A stretch of DNA of 38,119 nt from an uncultured Desulfovibrio sp. (GTDB lineage: Bacteria > Desulfobacterota > Desulfovibrionia > Desulfovibrionales > Desulfovibrionaceae). The DNA is taken from NCBI GenBank assembly GCA_944327295.1, contig CALVHF010000014.1, forward strand, positions 1 to 38,119, given 5' to 3'. Shown one piece after another: positions 1-8,598 of the stretch. The stretch's first letter is position 1; each line of letters opens with the position of its first letter. The notes under the pieces were generated by a model. That model saw only the letters and a program-made list of their open reading frames with translations. It did no database searches and was not told the origin of the DNA. The position numbers were made by a program, and so were the translations under genes.

Positions 1-361
1 AGTGTCTGAAAGGATGCCGGCGGCAGGCAAGGGGACAAGGGAAAGAGAGCCAGGGATCCTGTCGTCCTGCCGGGGCTCTGGAGAGCCGGTGGTGCAGGAC
101 GCACGACAAACTGGCCCCAAAAACGCAGGAAAAACTGACCCCCGCAGACGGCCCGGCCAGGGCCAGCACGGCCAGACCTGGAGCCAGGGTCAGGCAGGCG
201 TCTGCCGCTCAAAAGACTGACTCCTGCAAAAATGCGAGGGAGCAAAAGAGCTCTCAACAACCGAAAATTCAAGAAAAAGGTGCCTGCACAAATTTGTCTG
301 TCCTGGCGTGGAGCCATCTGCATGCAAAGGCGTGCCGGCAGTCCTGATGGGAGACTGGGCC
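1..361. other. Leader region without a recognisable gene
   Basis: No convincing coding region was seen. The short open frames on both strands lack a ribosome binding site and have no recognisable family. The stretch ends in the 5' region of the ATPase pseudogene, whose Shine-Dalgarno-like GGGAG lies just before position 362. Two similar AAACTG(G/A)CCCC motifs occur at 108-143. Confidence 0.5.
108..143. repeat. Two AAACTGnCCCC direct repeats, possible IS end remnant
   Basis: AAACTGGCCCC (108-118) and AAACTGACCCCC (132-143) are direct repeats about 24 bp apart. Spaced AAACTGACCC-type repeats are known at the ends of some IS21-family elements, so this may be a decayed IS end. No transposase is present and the motif is short, so this is a weak call. 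Confidence 0.2.
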
Positions 362-1627
362 ATGCTCATTGAATTCACCCTGCGCAACTGGCGCTGCTTT
401 GCAGAGGAAGCGGCTCTTTCCATGCTGCCCTCCCGGGAACGGCGCTATGCCTGGACCATGCCGCGCTTTGCCACTGCGCCCAAAAGACTTCTTCCCGTTG
501 CCTTCATTCATGGCGCAAACGGCTCGGGCAAGAGCGCCGTGCTGGAGGGCCTGCGCTGTCTGACCCATCTTGTCCTCCACGGCTGCGAGGACGATGGGCG
601 CATCCCGGTGGCCCCCTGTCTGCTCGACCCGCAAAAACGCCGGGAGCCTGTACACTTTTCCATCCTGTTCCGTACCAGCGAGCACGTCTGAAAGTATGAG
701 CTGGCGCTGACCGGCAGAGACGTCGTGGAGGAGCGGCTTGTCCTGTTCCTTTCTAAGGGAGAACGCGAGCTCTTTGTCCGCAAGGGAGACACATTGCAGC
801 TCGACCAATCGGTCGAGACAGCAAGCGTGCATCGTGTCTTTGCAGGGACACACCAGGCCTGCCCCTTTCTGACTGAGGCCGGCAGGAAGGGGCTGGCCTT
901 TGCTGCAGACCCCTGCGCGTGGTTTCGGGAGACCCTTGTCTTCATTGGTGCCGGGGACAGCAGTGGGGCACGCTCAGGCGAACGCACAGCCTGGGCGAAC
1001 ACTGTGCGCTGCCGGAAGGAGCTTGCCCGGTATCTTGCCTTCCTTGATACCGGGATACGGGAACTTGTTGCCGGACAGGCGGGAGAGGACAGGGCGTGCC
1101 TGGCACAAGCCTGCAGGCACGGCAGGGAGTCCGGGAGAGGGGAACTCTGCGCACGGCACAGGGACGCCCTGGGCAACGAGATGCTCCTTGATCTGACAAG
1201 GGAGTCCAGTGGCACGCAACGTCTGCTCGACGTGCTGCAGATTCTTGTTCAGCCCCGGCTGGACAGCAGCCGGAGCCATGTGTACGTCCTGGATGAGATC
1301 GACAGATCTCTGCATCCCAATCTGTTGTGCCAGCTTGTGACCGAGTTTCTTTTGCAGAGCTCGGCTGCCTCCAGAACGCAGCTTGTTGCCACTGCACAGA
1401 GCACGGTCCTGATGGAGGAGGGCCTTGTGCGTCGGGACGAAGTCTGGCTCGCGGACAAGGGCCATGCAGGATCTGTCCTCTGTTCGGTGAGCGACTTCAG
1501 GCTGCCTGCCGGCAGGACCTGTCATGATTTGCAAAGGCTGGCCAGATGGTACAGGGAGGGACGATTGGGCGGTGTCCCCAGGCTGGTGAGACCATTGCTT
1601 CCGCTCTACAGGAAACCGGAGAAGTGA
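362..1627 (+). pseudogene. AAA15-type ATP-binding protein, interrupted by one in-frame stop
   Basis: The reading frame begins with an ATG at 362 (MLIEFTLRNWRCF), with GGGAG eight bases upstream. It carries a Walker A (GANGSGKS) and breaks at a TGA at 689-691. The same frame then continues without a shift (KYELALTGRDVVEERL) to 1627. The second half has the Walker B region (VLDEIDRSLHP) and the usual C-terminal block ending RRDEVWLADKG. The joined product would be about 421 residues, normal for AAA15/RloA-like ATPases, so only the stop breaks it. A CGA to TGA change (Arg to stop) would explain it, but that is inference. Relatives often act in defence or abortive-infection operons, frequently with an RloB-type partner; none is visible. 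A sequencing error or a very recent mutation cannot be excluded. Confidence 0.8.
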
Positions 1628-1688
1628 CTGAGGGGGCGAGCCTCTTGAAAAGGCATCGGCCGGCGCGCACTACAGGCGGGAGCTGCCC

Positions 1689-2816
1689 TCACGCCAGTGG
1701 GCCGTGCCTGTCTGTCGTGCCGGACTCCGAGCGGTCCCTGTCGACCATGTCCTTGATCAGCACGGCTATCTTTTTGGCCAGTCTGGCAAGATCCCTGGCG
1801 CACGCGCAGTCACTTTCATCAAAATTCTCAGCCCTGGTCAGGAGCCTGTCCGCTTCCTCAAGCATCGCGCCGGCACGCTGCATGAAGCTGCGAAAGTCGT
1901 TCAGGGCTTCCCGGGAATACTTCGAGGCCTCCTCCAGGGAGACGCCGCGTTCCAGCATGGCCAGGGCTGCAGGGGAGCTGAGGACACTGTCGAGCCGGGG
2001 GAGGTCACGAGAATCGCTGATTTTCCTGTTGCCGCAGAGCCAGTCGAAAAGATGTGCCGCAGCCCGGGCATCAAGTTCGTCGGGCTGCTCGTCGGCACCA
2101 TCGCCCAGGCCGATATAGGCCCTGATGCCGCCATGGGCGAGGGCCGTGTGGATCAGGACGAAATTGGTGTCGATGCTGCGGGCAACCGCCTCATTGCCCC
2201 AGAAGGCATGGTCTTCAGCCCATTTGACGACGGCCAGGGTCTGCAAAAGGCGCCTGGCGTACTGTGGCCTTGTGCCGACCCGCTCCGAGATGAGGGCGAA
2301 CGTCTTTTCGTCCGATTCGTTTTCCGTGCCATGCCGTTCCCGGAGTGTGCCGAGGTAGTCCGCCTTTTCCCTGGGGCCCCAGGGCCTGATGCCCGTGATG
2401 TGCCGAAATCCCAGGCTGCTCACGATATCCTGTCGTTGCTCGTACAGGATGACCGGCACCTGGGTGATGTTCTGGTGCCTGGCGCTGGCTGCAATCCCGG
2501 CGACGGTTTTCTGCCGCAAGGGGGCCAGTTTGGGCGCGTGCAGGAGTTTGAGGGCCGCAAGCCGCCTGTTCCCGTCGACAACAATGAAGCCGTTCGGGCC
2601 TGGCGTGACCAGCAGAGGCTCAGCCTCGTCATATCCGCTGCTGGCAATGGAGAGCATGAGTTGCGGCAGATCGCCATTGATGAGCATCCACTGCAGGATG
2701 CGTTGCTCGTCGCCAGTCCGCTTCCCCGCTGGCAGCCTGGGCATGTCCGGGTCGAAGCAGAGCCTGTCGAGAGGGACGTCCCTGCGCTGTCCTGCTGCTG
2801 TCTTTTCTGTGTTCAT
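1689..2816 (-). CDS. ParB/Srx-fold domain protein
   Basis: A 375-residue protein whose N-terminal third matches the ParB N-terminal (ParB/Srx) fold. The motif DGNRRLAALKLL at residues 81-92 is the conserved GxRR box that binds nucleotide in ParB (CTP) and sulfiredoxin relatives. The C-terminal two thirds are helical and not recognised. I chose the ATG at 2816 because GAGAAGAGG lies six bases upstream; an in-frame ATG at 2858 has no such site. The protein is not a chromosomal ParB: it lacks a ParA neighbour and a clear parS. Such solo ParB-like proteins occur in mobile islands as regulators or nucleases. It converges on the broken ATPase gene, with 61 bases between the stops. A perfect palindrome lies upstream of its start. 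Confidence 0.7.
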   Translation of the reverse strand: MNTEKTAAGQRRDVPLDRLCFDPDMPRLPAGKRTGDEQRILQWMLINGDLPQLMLSIASSGYDEAEPLLVTPGPNGFIVVDGNRRLAALKLLHAPKLAPLRQKTVAGIAASARHQNITQVPVILYEQRQDIVSSLGFRHITGIRPWGPREKADYLGTLRERHGTENESDEKTFALISERVGTRPQYARRLLQTLAVVKWAEDHAFWGNEAVARSIDTNFVLIHTALAHGGIRAYIGLGDGADEQPDELDARAAAHLFDWLCGNRKISDSRDLPRLDSVLSSPAALAMLERGVSLEEASKYSREALNDFRSFMQRAGAMLEEADRLLTRAENFDESDCACARDLARLAKKIAVLIKDMVDRDRSESGTTDRHGPLA

Positions 2817-2852
2817 GTGGGGCCTCTTCTCTTGCCAGTCTTGTGTGTCCGA

Positions 2853-2864
2853 TGACACGTGTCA
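2853..2864. promoter_or_regulatory. 12-bp palindrome TGACACGTGTCA, candidate operator
   Basis: A perfect 12-bp palindrome centred about 42 bases upstream of the ParB-like start codon, followed by a further half-site-like GCGACACG. Its position suits an operator for the ParB-like gene, perhaps autoregulatory. The binding protein is unknown. Confidence 0.4.
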
Positions 2865-2973
2865 GGCGACACGAAAAATGTACCGGAAAACGACAGATCA
2901 GGTGTACCAGAGAACGCCCTGAGAGGGGAGAGCAGCTTCAGGGGATTGGACTGGACGAAGGAACAGCAGGGCC

Positions 2974-3036
2974 TGTCCACGGTATCCATGGGTATCCACG
3001 GTGTCCACGGTAGCCAGGGTAGCCGGGTCTCCATGG
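2974..3036. repeat. Degenerate 9-bp tandem repeat
   Basis: About six to seven head-to-tail units of 8-11 bp: TGTCCACGG, TATCCATGGG, TATCCACGG, TGTCCACGG, TAGCCAGGG, TAGCCGGG, then TCTCCATGGGG. They lie between the ParB-like gene and the end of the nucleotidyltransferase gene. They could be a small minisatellite or an iteron-like protein-binding array; the sequence alone does not say which. Confidence 0.55.
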
Positions 3037-3086
3037 GGGGCACAGGACGCTGACCAGACACACCTGTGCCCGTATCGTCCCGAAGA

Positions 3087-3872
3087 TCATTTTTTCAGCA
3101 GTCTTTCAATGTGTTCCTGCATGAACAGCGCAAGAGCACGAGCTTCCTTGTCTCTCGTTTCCCAGTCATCAGCCAGATTGCCCAAATAGGCTTGTCGAGC
3201 TCTTTTCATATGGTGAACAAATTCCTCTGGCAATTTGGGAAGTACCCACTCTGCAGCAACATCCTTTGTGGCAATCTCCATTGTTTCCAGAGTAAACCAC
3301 ATTCTTGATAATGTGAGCAATACATTTCTTTCGTCCCCTTTCAGACTGACAACAAGACCTGGAAGGGAAGAGTGCATGGCCTTTTTGATGTCATGGAACG
3401 GGATGTCAGAAATCAGTTCCCTGCTCTCTGCCCCTTGCAAAGTGCGGCTGCTTTGTCTCGCCTGCCACAGCAGAATCGTCACGTCCGGGTCATGGCATGC
3501 CTGAGGACTGTGACCGGCTTCCATTTCTTCCCGAAGCCATTCTCCGTACATGTAGTCGCATCGTGGCGGAAAGCGCCATGGGCGGATGTCATTGAGAGCG
3601 ATGATTGCGATTTCCAGGGGCCTTTTTCCAGGACAGCCGACAGGACCGGAAATGTCCAGGAGCTGCCTTGTCAGGTGCTCCCGTTCCCAATCGCTCAGGT
3701 CTTTGGCAGTGATGATCAGTATGTCGATGTCGCTGTCGGGACGAAGTCTGTTCAGTGTTGCAGAACCATGCAGATATATCCCCAATATGCTGTCATGCAG
3801 CAGGCTGTCTGCTGTCCAGAGAACCTGGCCGATTTGCTTTGTGCATGCGTTGCTGTTTGTCATTTTGTCCAT
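3087..3872 (-). CDS. AadA-type aminoglycoside nucleotidyltransferase (spectinomycin/streptomycin type)
   Basis: A 261-residue protein of normal AadA length that aligns along its whole length with ANT(3'')(9)/ANT(9) enzymes. These adenylylate streptomycin and/or spectinomycin using ATP. The nucleotidyltransferase signature is present (HGSATL at 35-40; DSDID with D48 and D50), as is the likely catalytic base E87 (LEIAII). The AadA-specific C-terminal helical domain contains GDERN, LTLSRMW, KDVAAEW and RQAYLG. The start at 3872 is chosen because GGAG lies six bases upstream. In AadA a tryptophan linked to streptomycin recognition sits three residues before the D of GDERN; here it is leucine. That hints at a spectinomycin-only ANT(9) activity, which is inference. 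No integron attC site or IS flanks it closely, so it may be a chromosomal homologue rather than a captured cassette. Confidence 0.85.
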   Translation of the reverse strand: MDKMTNSNACTKQIGQVLWTADSLLHDSILGIYLHGSATLNRLRPDSDIDILIITAKDLSDWEREHLTRQLLDISGPVGCPGKRPLEIAIIALNDIRPWRFPPRCDYMYGEWLREEMEAGHSPQACHDPDVTILLWQARQSSRTLQGAESRELISDIPFHDIKKAMHSSLPGLVVSLKGDERNVLLTLSRMWFTLETMEIATKDVAAEWVLPKLPEEFVHHMKRARQAYLGNLADDWETRDKEARALALFMQEHIERLLKK

Positions 3873-4085
3873 ATGGAGCTCCGGACACCGGACTGATTGA
3901 GGCAGAAGACCATCTGCTGTGGCAGTGGCGGGCAGACCTCGCAGCCTGCCTTCCAGGTCCGGCTCCTGGAGCGCATCGGGACCGGACGAAGCACGGCAGG
4001 GCAGGACGTCTTTCGGGGGCACAGGAGGCCGATCAGGCGCTCCTGTACCCCTTCCTCTTTGGGATCGGGAAAGAGAACCGTTCCG

Positions 4086-5860
4086 TCAGGCCTTCTGCCC
4101 GCTTGCTGCCCTGTCCTGTGCAGAGTTGGGGGATGCAGGTCTGTGGTTGGCTATCTGGCAGCTTGTGCCCACGCCATCGGCTTTCTCTTCTTGGTAGCAG
4201 GAGATGCGGCTCAAAAGATCAATGCCCAGGTTGATGCCGTCCTTCAGCCTGTTGGTGATGAAGCCTTCACTCAAGTCCTTGAGCATGCCGGCCCGGCGCA
4301 GTGTTTCGCGAACCTCCCTGTTGCTGACCACCAGGATGACCGGCACGGAGCGGGCGTAGCAGCGTTCAAGGAAGAGCATGAGGGCATGTGCGCCCGAGGC
4401 ATCAATCCAGAAGACACGGGTGATGTGCAGGACAATGAGGCGCACCTCCTTCTTTTCCAGCTTCGTGAGCTTGCGCTCAAGCTCATGAATGGCCCCGAAG
4501 AAGAGCGAGCCTTCTATGCTGTAGACCACCAGCCCCCTGGGCCTGTCTGGCACATCGCGCAGAAGCGGACTGTTGTGGGAGAGCTTGCGCACAATGGGAT
4601 GGGAGGAACGCTGAATGTAGAGCAGCAGGGAAAGGATGACACCAATAAAGAGGGCCCGTTCCAGATCGAAGATCAGGGTGGAAGCCAGAGTAATGAGGAG
4701 CACAATGCGGTCCGAGCGTGTTGTCTCGAAGCTCAGTCGCAAGGACTCCACATTGATCATCTGGACGCAGGCCAGGAGCAGGACACCGCTTAAGGCCGGC
4801 ATGGGCAGCCAGCTCACCAGCGGCGCCATGAGAAAGAGCATGGGCAGGGCCAGCAGGCCCGTGAACACGGCGCCAAAGCGCGTTCTGCCGCCAGAGGAAA
4901 ACATGAGGGCACTGCGGGTGAAGGAGCCGCAGCCTGGCAGACCGGAGGTCAGACCGGCAACAATGTTGCCCAGTCCCTGGCCTATGAGTTCCCTGGAGCC
5001 GTCAAAGGCATCCCTGTTGATGCTGGCCATCTGCTTGGCAATGGTCAGGGACTCTACAGTGCCGGGAAGAAGAGCGCCCTCCAGACCTCGGGATCCAGGG
5101 TCTGCGGCAGGGAAAGGGGCGGCAGCACGCTGGGAATGGGCCCGACCATTTTGACGCCGTGGGCGGCTGCGCCAAGCAGGGCACTCAGGCAGCTTGCGAC
5201 CACCAGGGCTGCCAGCGTGGCCGGAAAGCGCCTGGAGATCCGCCGAAAGAGAATGGTGAGGAGTACGGTGCCTGCGGCAATGCCAAGGCTCCAGGGATTG
5301 GTCTGATCCAGCGAGGCAAGGGTGGTGGCAATCTGCGGAAAGAAGCCGCCCTCGGCCCTGGGCAGGGAGAGGCCAAGCACCGTGTTGAGCTGGCCTGCGG
5401 CAATGAGCAGGGCTGCGCCTGCCACAAAGGCCGCCATGACCGAATGGGAGATGAAGTTGGTGAGCTCGCCAAGCCTGGCCAGGCCCATGACTATCTGGAT
5501 GAGGCCTGCGAGCAGGGCAATCATGAAGATGTAGGGCATGCGCACTTCTTCCGGCATGGTGCTTGCGACCACGCCGCCAATGCTGACCGTGGCCAGGGAG
5601 GAGAAGAGCACCATGGAAATGGCATTGGTGGGACCGGCTATGAGGTAGCGGGACGAACCCCAGAGCGCGGCAGCGATCACCGGGAAAATGGCCGTGTAGA
5701 TGCCGTACTGCGGATGCACACCGGCAATGAGGGCATAGGCCATGGCCTGAGGAATGGCCATGGGCGTGACGGTCAGGGCGCCGACAAGGTCTGCCCGCAG
5801 ATCCTTTGCCGTGTAGTTTTTCAGATCCCCCAGAAAGGGGAAGAAGGTTGTCAGCCGCAT
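4086..5860 (-). pseudogene. SulP/SLC26-family anion transporter, frameshifted
   Basis: The N-terminal half begins MRLTTFFPFLGDLKNY at 5860, with GAGG eight bases upstream. It covers the SulP signature (PQAMAYALIAGVHPQYGIYT) and many membrane helices, then stops at 5054 after WRALFFPAL. A second frame resumes at GTVESLTIAKQM near 5075 and carries the remaining helices. It ends in a cytosolic STAS domain (roughly RGLVVYSIEG to FITNRLKDG) at 4086. In SulP proteins about six to eight residues separate the PAL and G-x-ESL blocks. The junction therefore looks like a short deletion plus frame change rather than a single-base slip. Members take up sulfate, bicarbonate or other anions. The protein cannot be made in one piece as read. 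A TnpB element sits directly upstream of the start and may have cut it from its promoter. Confidence 0.82.
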
Positions 5861-5957
5861 TGCAGAGACCTCGCACGAAAATCCTGCAGTTCCGGGACCA
5901 GACAGCCCTGTCTGCAGGAAGGGAACAGAGTCTTTCCTTATCAGACGCGCCGAAATA

Positions 5958-5977
5958 CCCCATCCGTAAGGGTGGGG
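5958..5977. repeat. Left-end subterminal hairpin of the TnpB element
   Basis: An 8-bp stem (5958-5965 with 5970-5977, one G-T pair) and a GTAA loop. It mirrors the right-end hairpin and lies between the SulP start and tnpB. Confidence 0.55.
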
Positions 5978-6034
5978 ATGAAAGGCGCGCATTGCCCCTT
6001 GACACTCTCCAGAACTTCTGGCTAAGGAAGTGTT

Positions 6035-7291
6035 ATGGGTACTACTCTTCACAAGTTTTTTCTCTTCAAGCTCGAGCCAAATGGCGCGCAAGCCAGGGCG
6101 TGTGCATGCTCTTGCGGTTGTTCACGTTATACCTACAACCGGGGATTGGCGTGGCTCATCGAACAACTCAAGCAGAATCCAGAGTTTCGGTTTTCCTACT
6201 ATGACCTGGCGAATCAGCTTCCTCAATGGAAGCAGGAGGAGGATACGAAGTGGCTTGCCGAATGCCACAGCCAGGTGTTGCAGCAATCACTCAAAGATCT
6301 GGAGCGGGCATACATCAACTATAAAGAGGGGCGAGCGAATTTCCCAAAGTTTCACAAGAAGTTCAAGTCAAAGGACAGTTTTCGCTATCCGCAAGGCTTC
6401 AAGATCGACGAGGGTAAACGGCAGATCTATCTGCCAAAGATAGGCTGGATGAAGTATCATAGAAGTCGCTTCATTGCAGGCAAGGCAAAAAGCATCACTG
6501 TCAGTCGCAAAGCCGACGGCTGGTATGTTTCGATTCTGACCGAGCAGGAAGTGGACGAGCCCAGACACCCTGCAAGCGGCATCGAAGTCGGACTTGATGT
6601 GGGTGTGGTCAACACGGTCACGCTCTCGGACGGCACTGCCTGGCCCCCGATCAACGCGCTCAGGAATAATCTTGAGAAGCTTAAAAAATGGCAAAGAAAA
6701 CTCAAACATAAAACCAGATTCTCAAGGAACTGGAAGAAACTTCAGGCAAAGATTGCCAGGCTCCATAAAAGGAGTGCCGATACACGACACGATCATCTCT
6801 GGAAAATCGCCAGTGATGTCTGCAAGAACCACGCAGTCGTCTACCGCGAGGATTTGAGGATCGTCAATATGAGTGCATCGGCATCGGGAACCAGGGAAGA
6901 GCCTGGAGTCCATGTCGCGCAGAAACGCGGCCTGAACCGTTCCATTCTTGATCAGGGCTGGGGCATGCTTTTTCGCATGATCGAGGCCAAGCAGCAGGAA
7001 TTGGGCGGCGAGGTCTACGCAGTGCCACCGCAATACACGAGTCAAACTTGTCCGAAGTGCGGTTGCAAAGATGCAAGAAATCGCCCCAGGCAGGCAGTTT
7101 TCAAATGTGTGAACTGCGGATTTGAGGGGAATGCGGACTGCGTTGCCGCAATGAATATACTCGGGCGCGGGCAGCGCCTCAGAGCCTGTGGGGAGCTGGA
7201 GAATACAGCTTCAGCTCAAGTGAGTCGGCACAAGCCGTCCAGCAGCAGGAACCCGTCGAAGCGACTGACCGCAAGGTCAGCAACGCAGTAG
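6035..7291 (+). CDS. TnpB, RNA-guided endonuclease of an IS200/IS605 element
   Basis: A 418-residue TnpB, full length. The RuvC-like triad is intact: D188 (GLDVGVVNTVTLSDG), E272 (VVYREDLRI) and D368 (GNADCVAAMNIL). The zinc ribbon is also intact, with C339 and C342 (CPKC) and C358 and C361 (CVNC). The start ATG at 6035 follows AAGGAAG. TnpB proteins cut DNA next to a target-adjacent motif, guided by an RNA from the element's right end; they favour retention of the element and are the ancestors of Cas12. Nothing seen here would inactivate it. It is divergent to the SulP pseudogene, about 175 bases from that start. Confidence 0.92.
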   Translation: MGTTLHKFFLFKLEPNGAQARACACSCGCSRYTYNRGLAWLIEQLKQNPEFRFSYYDLANQLPQWKQEEDTKWLAECHSQVLQQSLKDLERAYINYKEGRANFPKFHKKFKSKDSFRYPQGFKIDEGKRQIYLPKIGWMKYHRSRFIAGKAKSITVSRKADGWYVSILTEQEVDEPRHPASGIEVGLDVGVVNTVTLSDGTAWPPINALRNNLEKLKKWQRKLKHKTRFSRNWKKLQAKIARLHKRSADTRHDHLWKIASDVCKNHAVVYREDLRIVNMSASASGTREEPGVHVAQKRGLNRSILDQGWGMLFRMIEAKQQELGGEVYAVPPQYTSQTCPKCGCKDARNRPRQAVFKCVNCGFEGNADCVAAMNILGRGQRLRACGELENTASAQVSRHKPSSSRNPSKRLTARSATQ

Positions 7292-7326
7292 GGAATCCCC
7301 CTGCGTAAGCGGGGGGAGGATGTCAA
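7200..7326 (+). ncRNA. Putative right-end omegaRNA scaffold
   Basis: In this family the guide RNA overlaps the tnpB 3' end and runs to the right end. The guide is then read from the flanking DNA. Here the tnpB stop is followed within five bases by the GTAA hairpin (7297-7316) and GGATGTCAA. The flanking guide would start near 7327 (ACGCCAAAAAAGGCGAGC). The 5' limit is a guess; the scaffold is inferred from family knowledge. Confidence 0.4.
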
Positions 7327-7680
7327 ACGCCAAAAAAGGCGAGCGACAAGCTCTGTTATTCCCGGAAGCTGTCCCATGTCCCATTGCGGTCATGCTGGCC
7401 AGAAAGAGGGAGACGTCCGGGGAAAGGCTCTCTATCAGTTTGAGAAGACAGACAATCTGCCAGAAATCTTGCCGGAACAGCACGCCCTTTTGGAAAGCAG
7501 GGCAGCCTGCCTGATCTCTGTCTCTCCTGAGCTTTAGACATGCAGACAGGGCGTCTGCAGACTGCATGTTCAGACGGATCGGGTTCTTCTCTGAGCGTGC
7601 AAGAGGGAACACCTGTCGTCTTGTCTGTTTCCAGCTTCCATTTTCTGAAAAAGGGCTCGAAATACAGTGCGCGCAGACAC
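7327..7680. other. Intergenic stretch without a gene
   Basis: No credible coding region. It lies between the TnpB right end and the terminator of the leftward 7.8-9.9 kb genes. The overlapping minus-strand open frames have no ribosome binding site and no family resemblance. Confidence 0.5.
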
Positions 7681-7721
7681 AAAAAAAGACAGTCCCTGGC
7701 AAAAAGCTGTCCGGGACTGTC
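7681..7721 (-). terminator. Rho-independent terminator for the leftward genes
   Basis: Read on the minus strand: GACAGTCCC, a 16-base loop, GGGACTGTC, then seven T. It lies about 70 bases past the stop of the 7790-8548 gene, so it would end the antiporter/anchored-protein transcript. Confidence 0.8.
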
Positions 7722-7789
7722 CAGATAAAGGGGCTGTGCCTGGGCACAAATCCTTTTTTTCTCAAACGAAGCGTGCGGTCTCCATGGGC

Positions 7790-8548
7790 CTAGAGTCTGC
7801 CCTTGCGGTGCATCATGCCGGTCCAGCGGGCCAGGGAGGTACGCGAGACGGCCTTGTCCAGGGTACCCATCTTCTCTATGCCCTGGACCAGGTGCTGGCT
7901 TTCCTCCTTCTCCAGACGGACAATGTGGCCGGCCTGGCGTGCACGCTGCTGGAAGGCATTGAGGTAGTCGTTGGCAAAGGCAATGTCCTGCACAAGGTTC
8001 TGCGGCAGGTCCTCGTGGTACTCCACGATCACCTGGCACTGCTCGAATTCCAGCAGAAGCCGTGCCCTGTAGACAAGACAGACGCCTGATTCCTGGCCGG
8101 CTCTCTGGCCGGATCCGCAGAAGGGATCGTGCTTTCTGTCCAGAACGCTCAGGGTTTCAAACAGGGTCCTGTTGCCCTGGTTCTGGCTCATGCGGCGTAT
8201 GGCCGGAAAGGCCGTGTGATCGCCGGACATCCATTCCCAGTTGTTTTCTCCGTCGGCAACGGCTGTTACCAGGAGGCCTTTGGCATGGCCGTACAGGGCC
8301 AGCCAGAGCCTGGCCTCGCCCTGCAGGCTTTCGTGGGTCTCGGGCCGGATGCTGCACCAGCCTGCTGTCAGCAGGTTCATGTTCTGATCCAGCGCAAAGG
8401 TTGCCGCAGGCCTGGCCCTGGCAAGCAGCACGGCCTGACTGGAGCCCGGCTGGCGCACCATGCCCCGCAGCGGAGGCTGGGAAGAGAAGTGGGAGATGGC
8501 AAAGCCACCAAGAAGAACAACCAGGACAAGGATGATGATTTTGGCCAT
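7790..8548 (-). CDS. Membrane-anchored protein of unknown function
   Basis: A 252-residue protein beginning MAKIIILVLVVLLGG, a single N-terminal membrane segment or uncleaved signal (residues about 3-20). A soluble, probably periplasmic domain follows. The domain contains an NNWEWMSGD block, two cysteines framing a GSGQRAGQ stretch (the first in PFCGSG, the second in SGVCLVYRA), and a C-terminal helical part rich in charged residues. I do not recognise the family; it may be one of the families restricted to Desulfovibrio relatives. I preferred the ATG at 8548 over an upstream in-frame ATG at 8659 because the latter would overlap the antiporter gene and adds a non-signal-like stretch. It lies 50 bases downstream of the antiporter stop and shares its terminator. 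Confidence 0.65.
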   Translation of the reverse strand: MAKIIILVLVVLLGGFAISHFSSQPPLRGMVRQPGSSQAVLLARARPAATFALDQNMNLLTAGWCSIRPETHESLQGEARLWLALYGHAKGLLVTAVADGENNWEWMSGDHTAFPAIRRMSQNQGNRTLFETLSVLDRKHDPFCGSGQRAGQESGVCLVYRARLLLEFEQCQVIVEYHEDLPQNLVQDIAFANDYLNAFQQRARQAGHIVRLEKEESQHLVQGIEKMGTLDKAVSRTSLARWTGMMHRKGRL

Positions 8549-8598
8549 GGGGGATGCCTTTGGAAGTCTTTGAGGATCTGGGAAGGGACCTGTGCCGG

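Larger units (their letters stand above)
5958..7326 (+). mobile_element. TnpB-only IS200/IS605-type element
   Basis: A tnpB gene is bracketed by matching subterminal hairpins. The left one (5958-5977) and the right one (7297-7316) are each 8-bp stems closed by the same GTAA tetraloop, with a C-rich 5' arm and a G-rich 3' arm. The right end finishes in GGATGTCAA near 7326, as is common for this group. No TnpA (Y1 HUH transposase) is present, so it would need TnpA in trans. Exact termini are uncertain, particularly the left one. Confidence 0.7.

Noticed and set aside
689..691. TGA as a selenocysteine codon
   Set aside because: AAA15 ATPases have no known selenocysteine, the position is not a catalytic cysteine, and no selenocysteine insertion stem-loop was recognised after it.
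2974..3036. CRISPR array
   Set aside because: Units are about 9 bp, degenerate and head-to-tail without spacers, and no cas gene is present.
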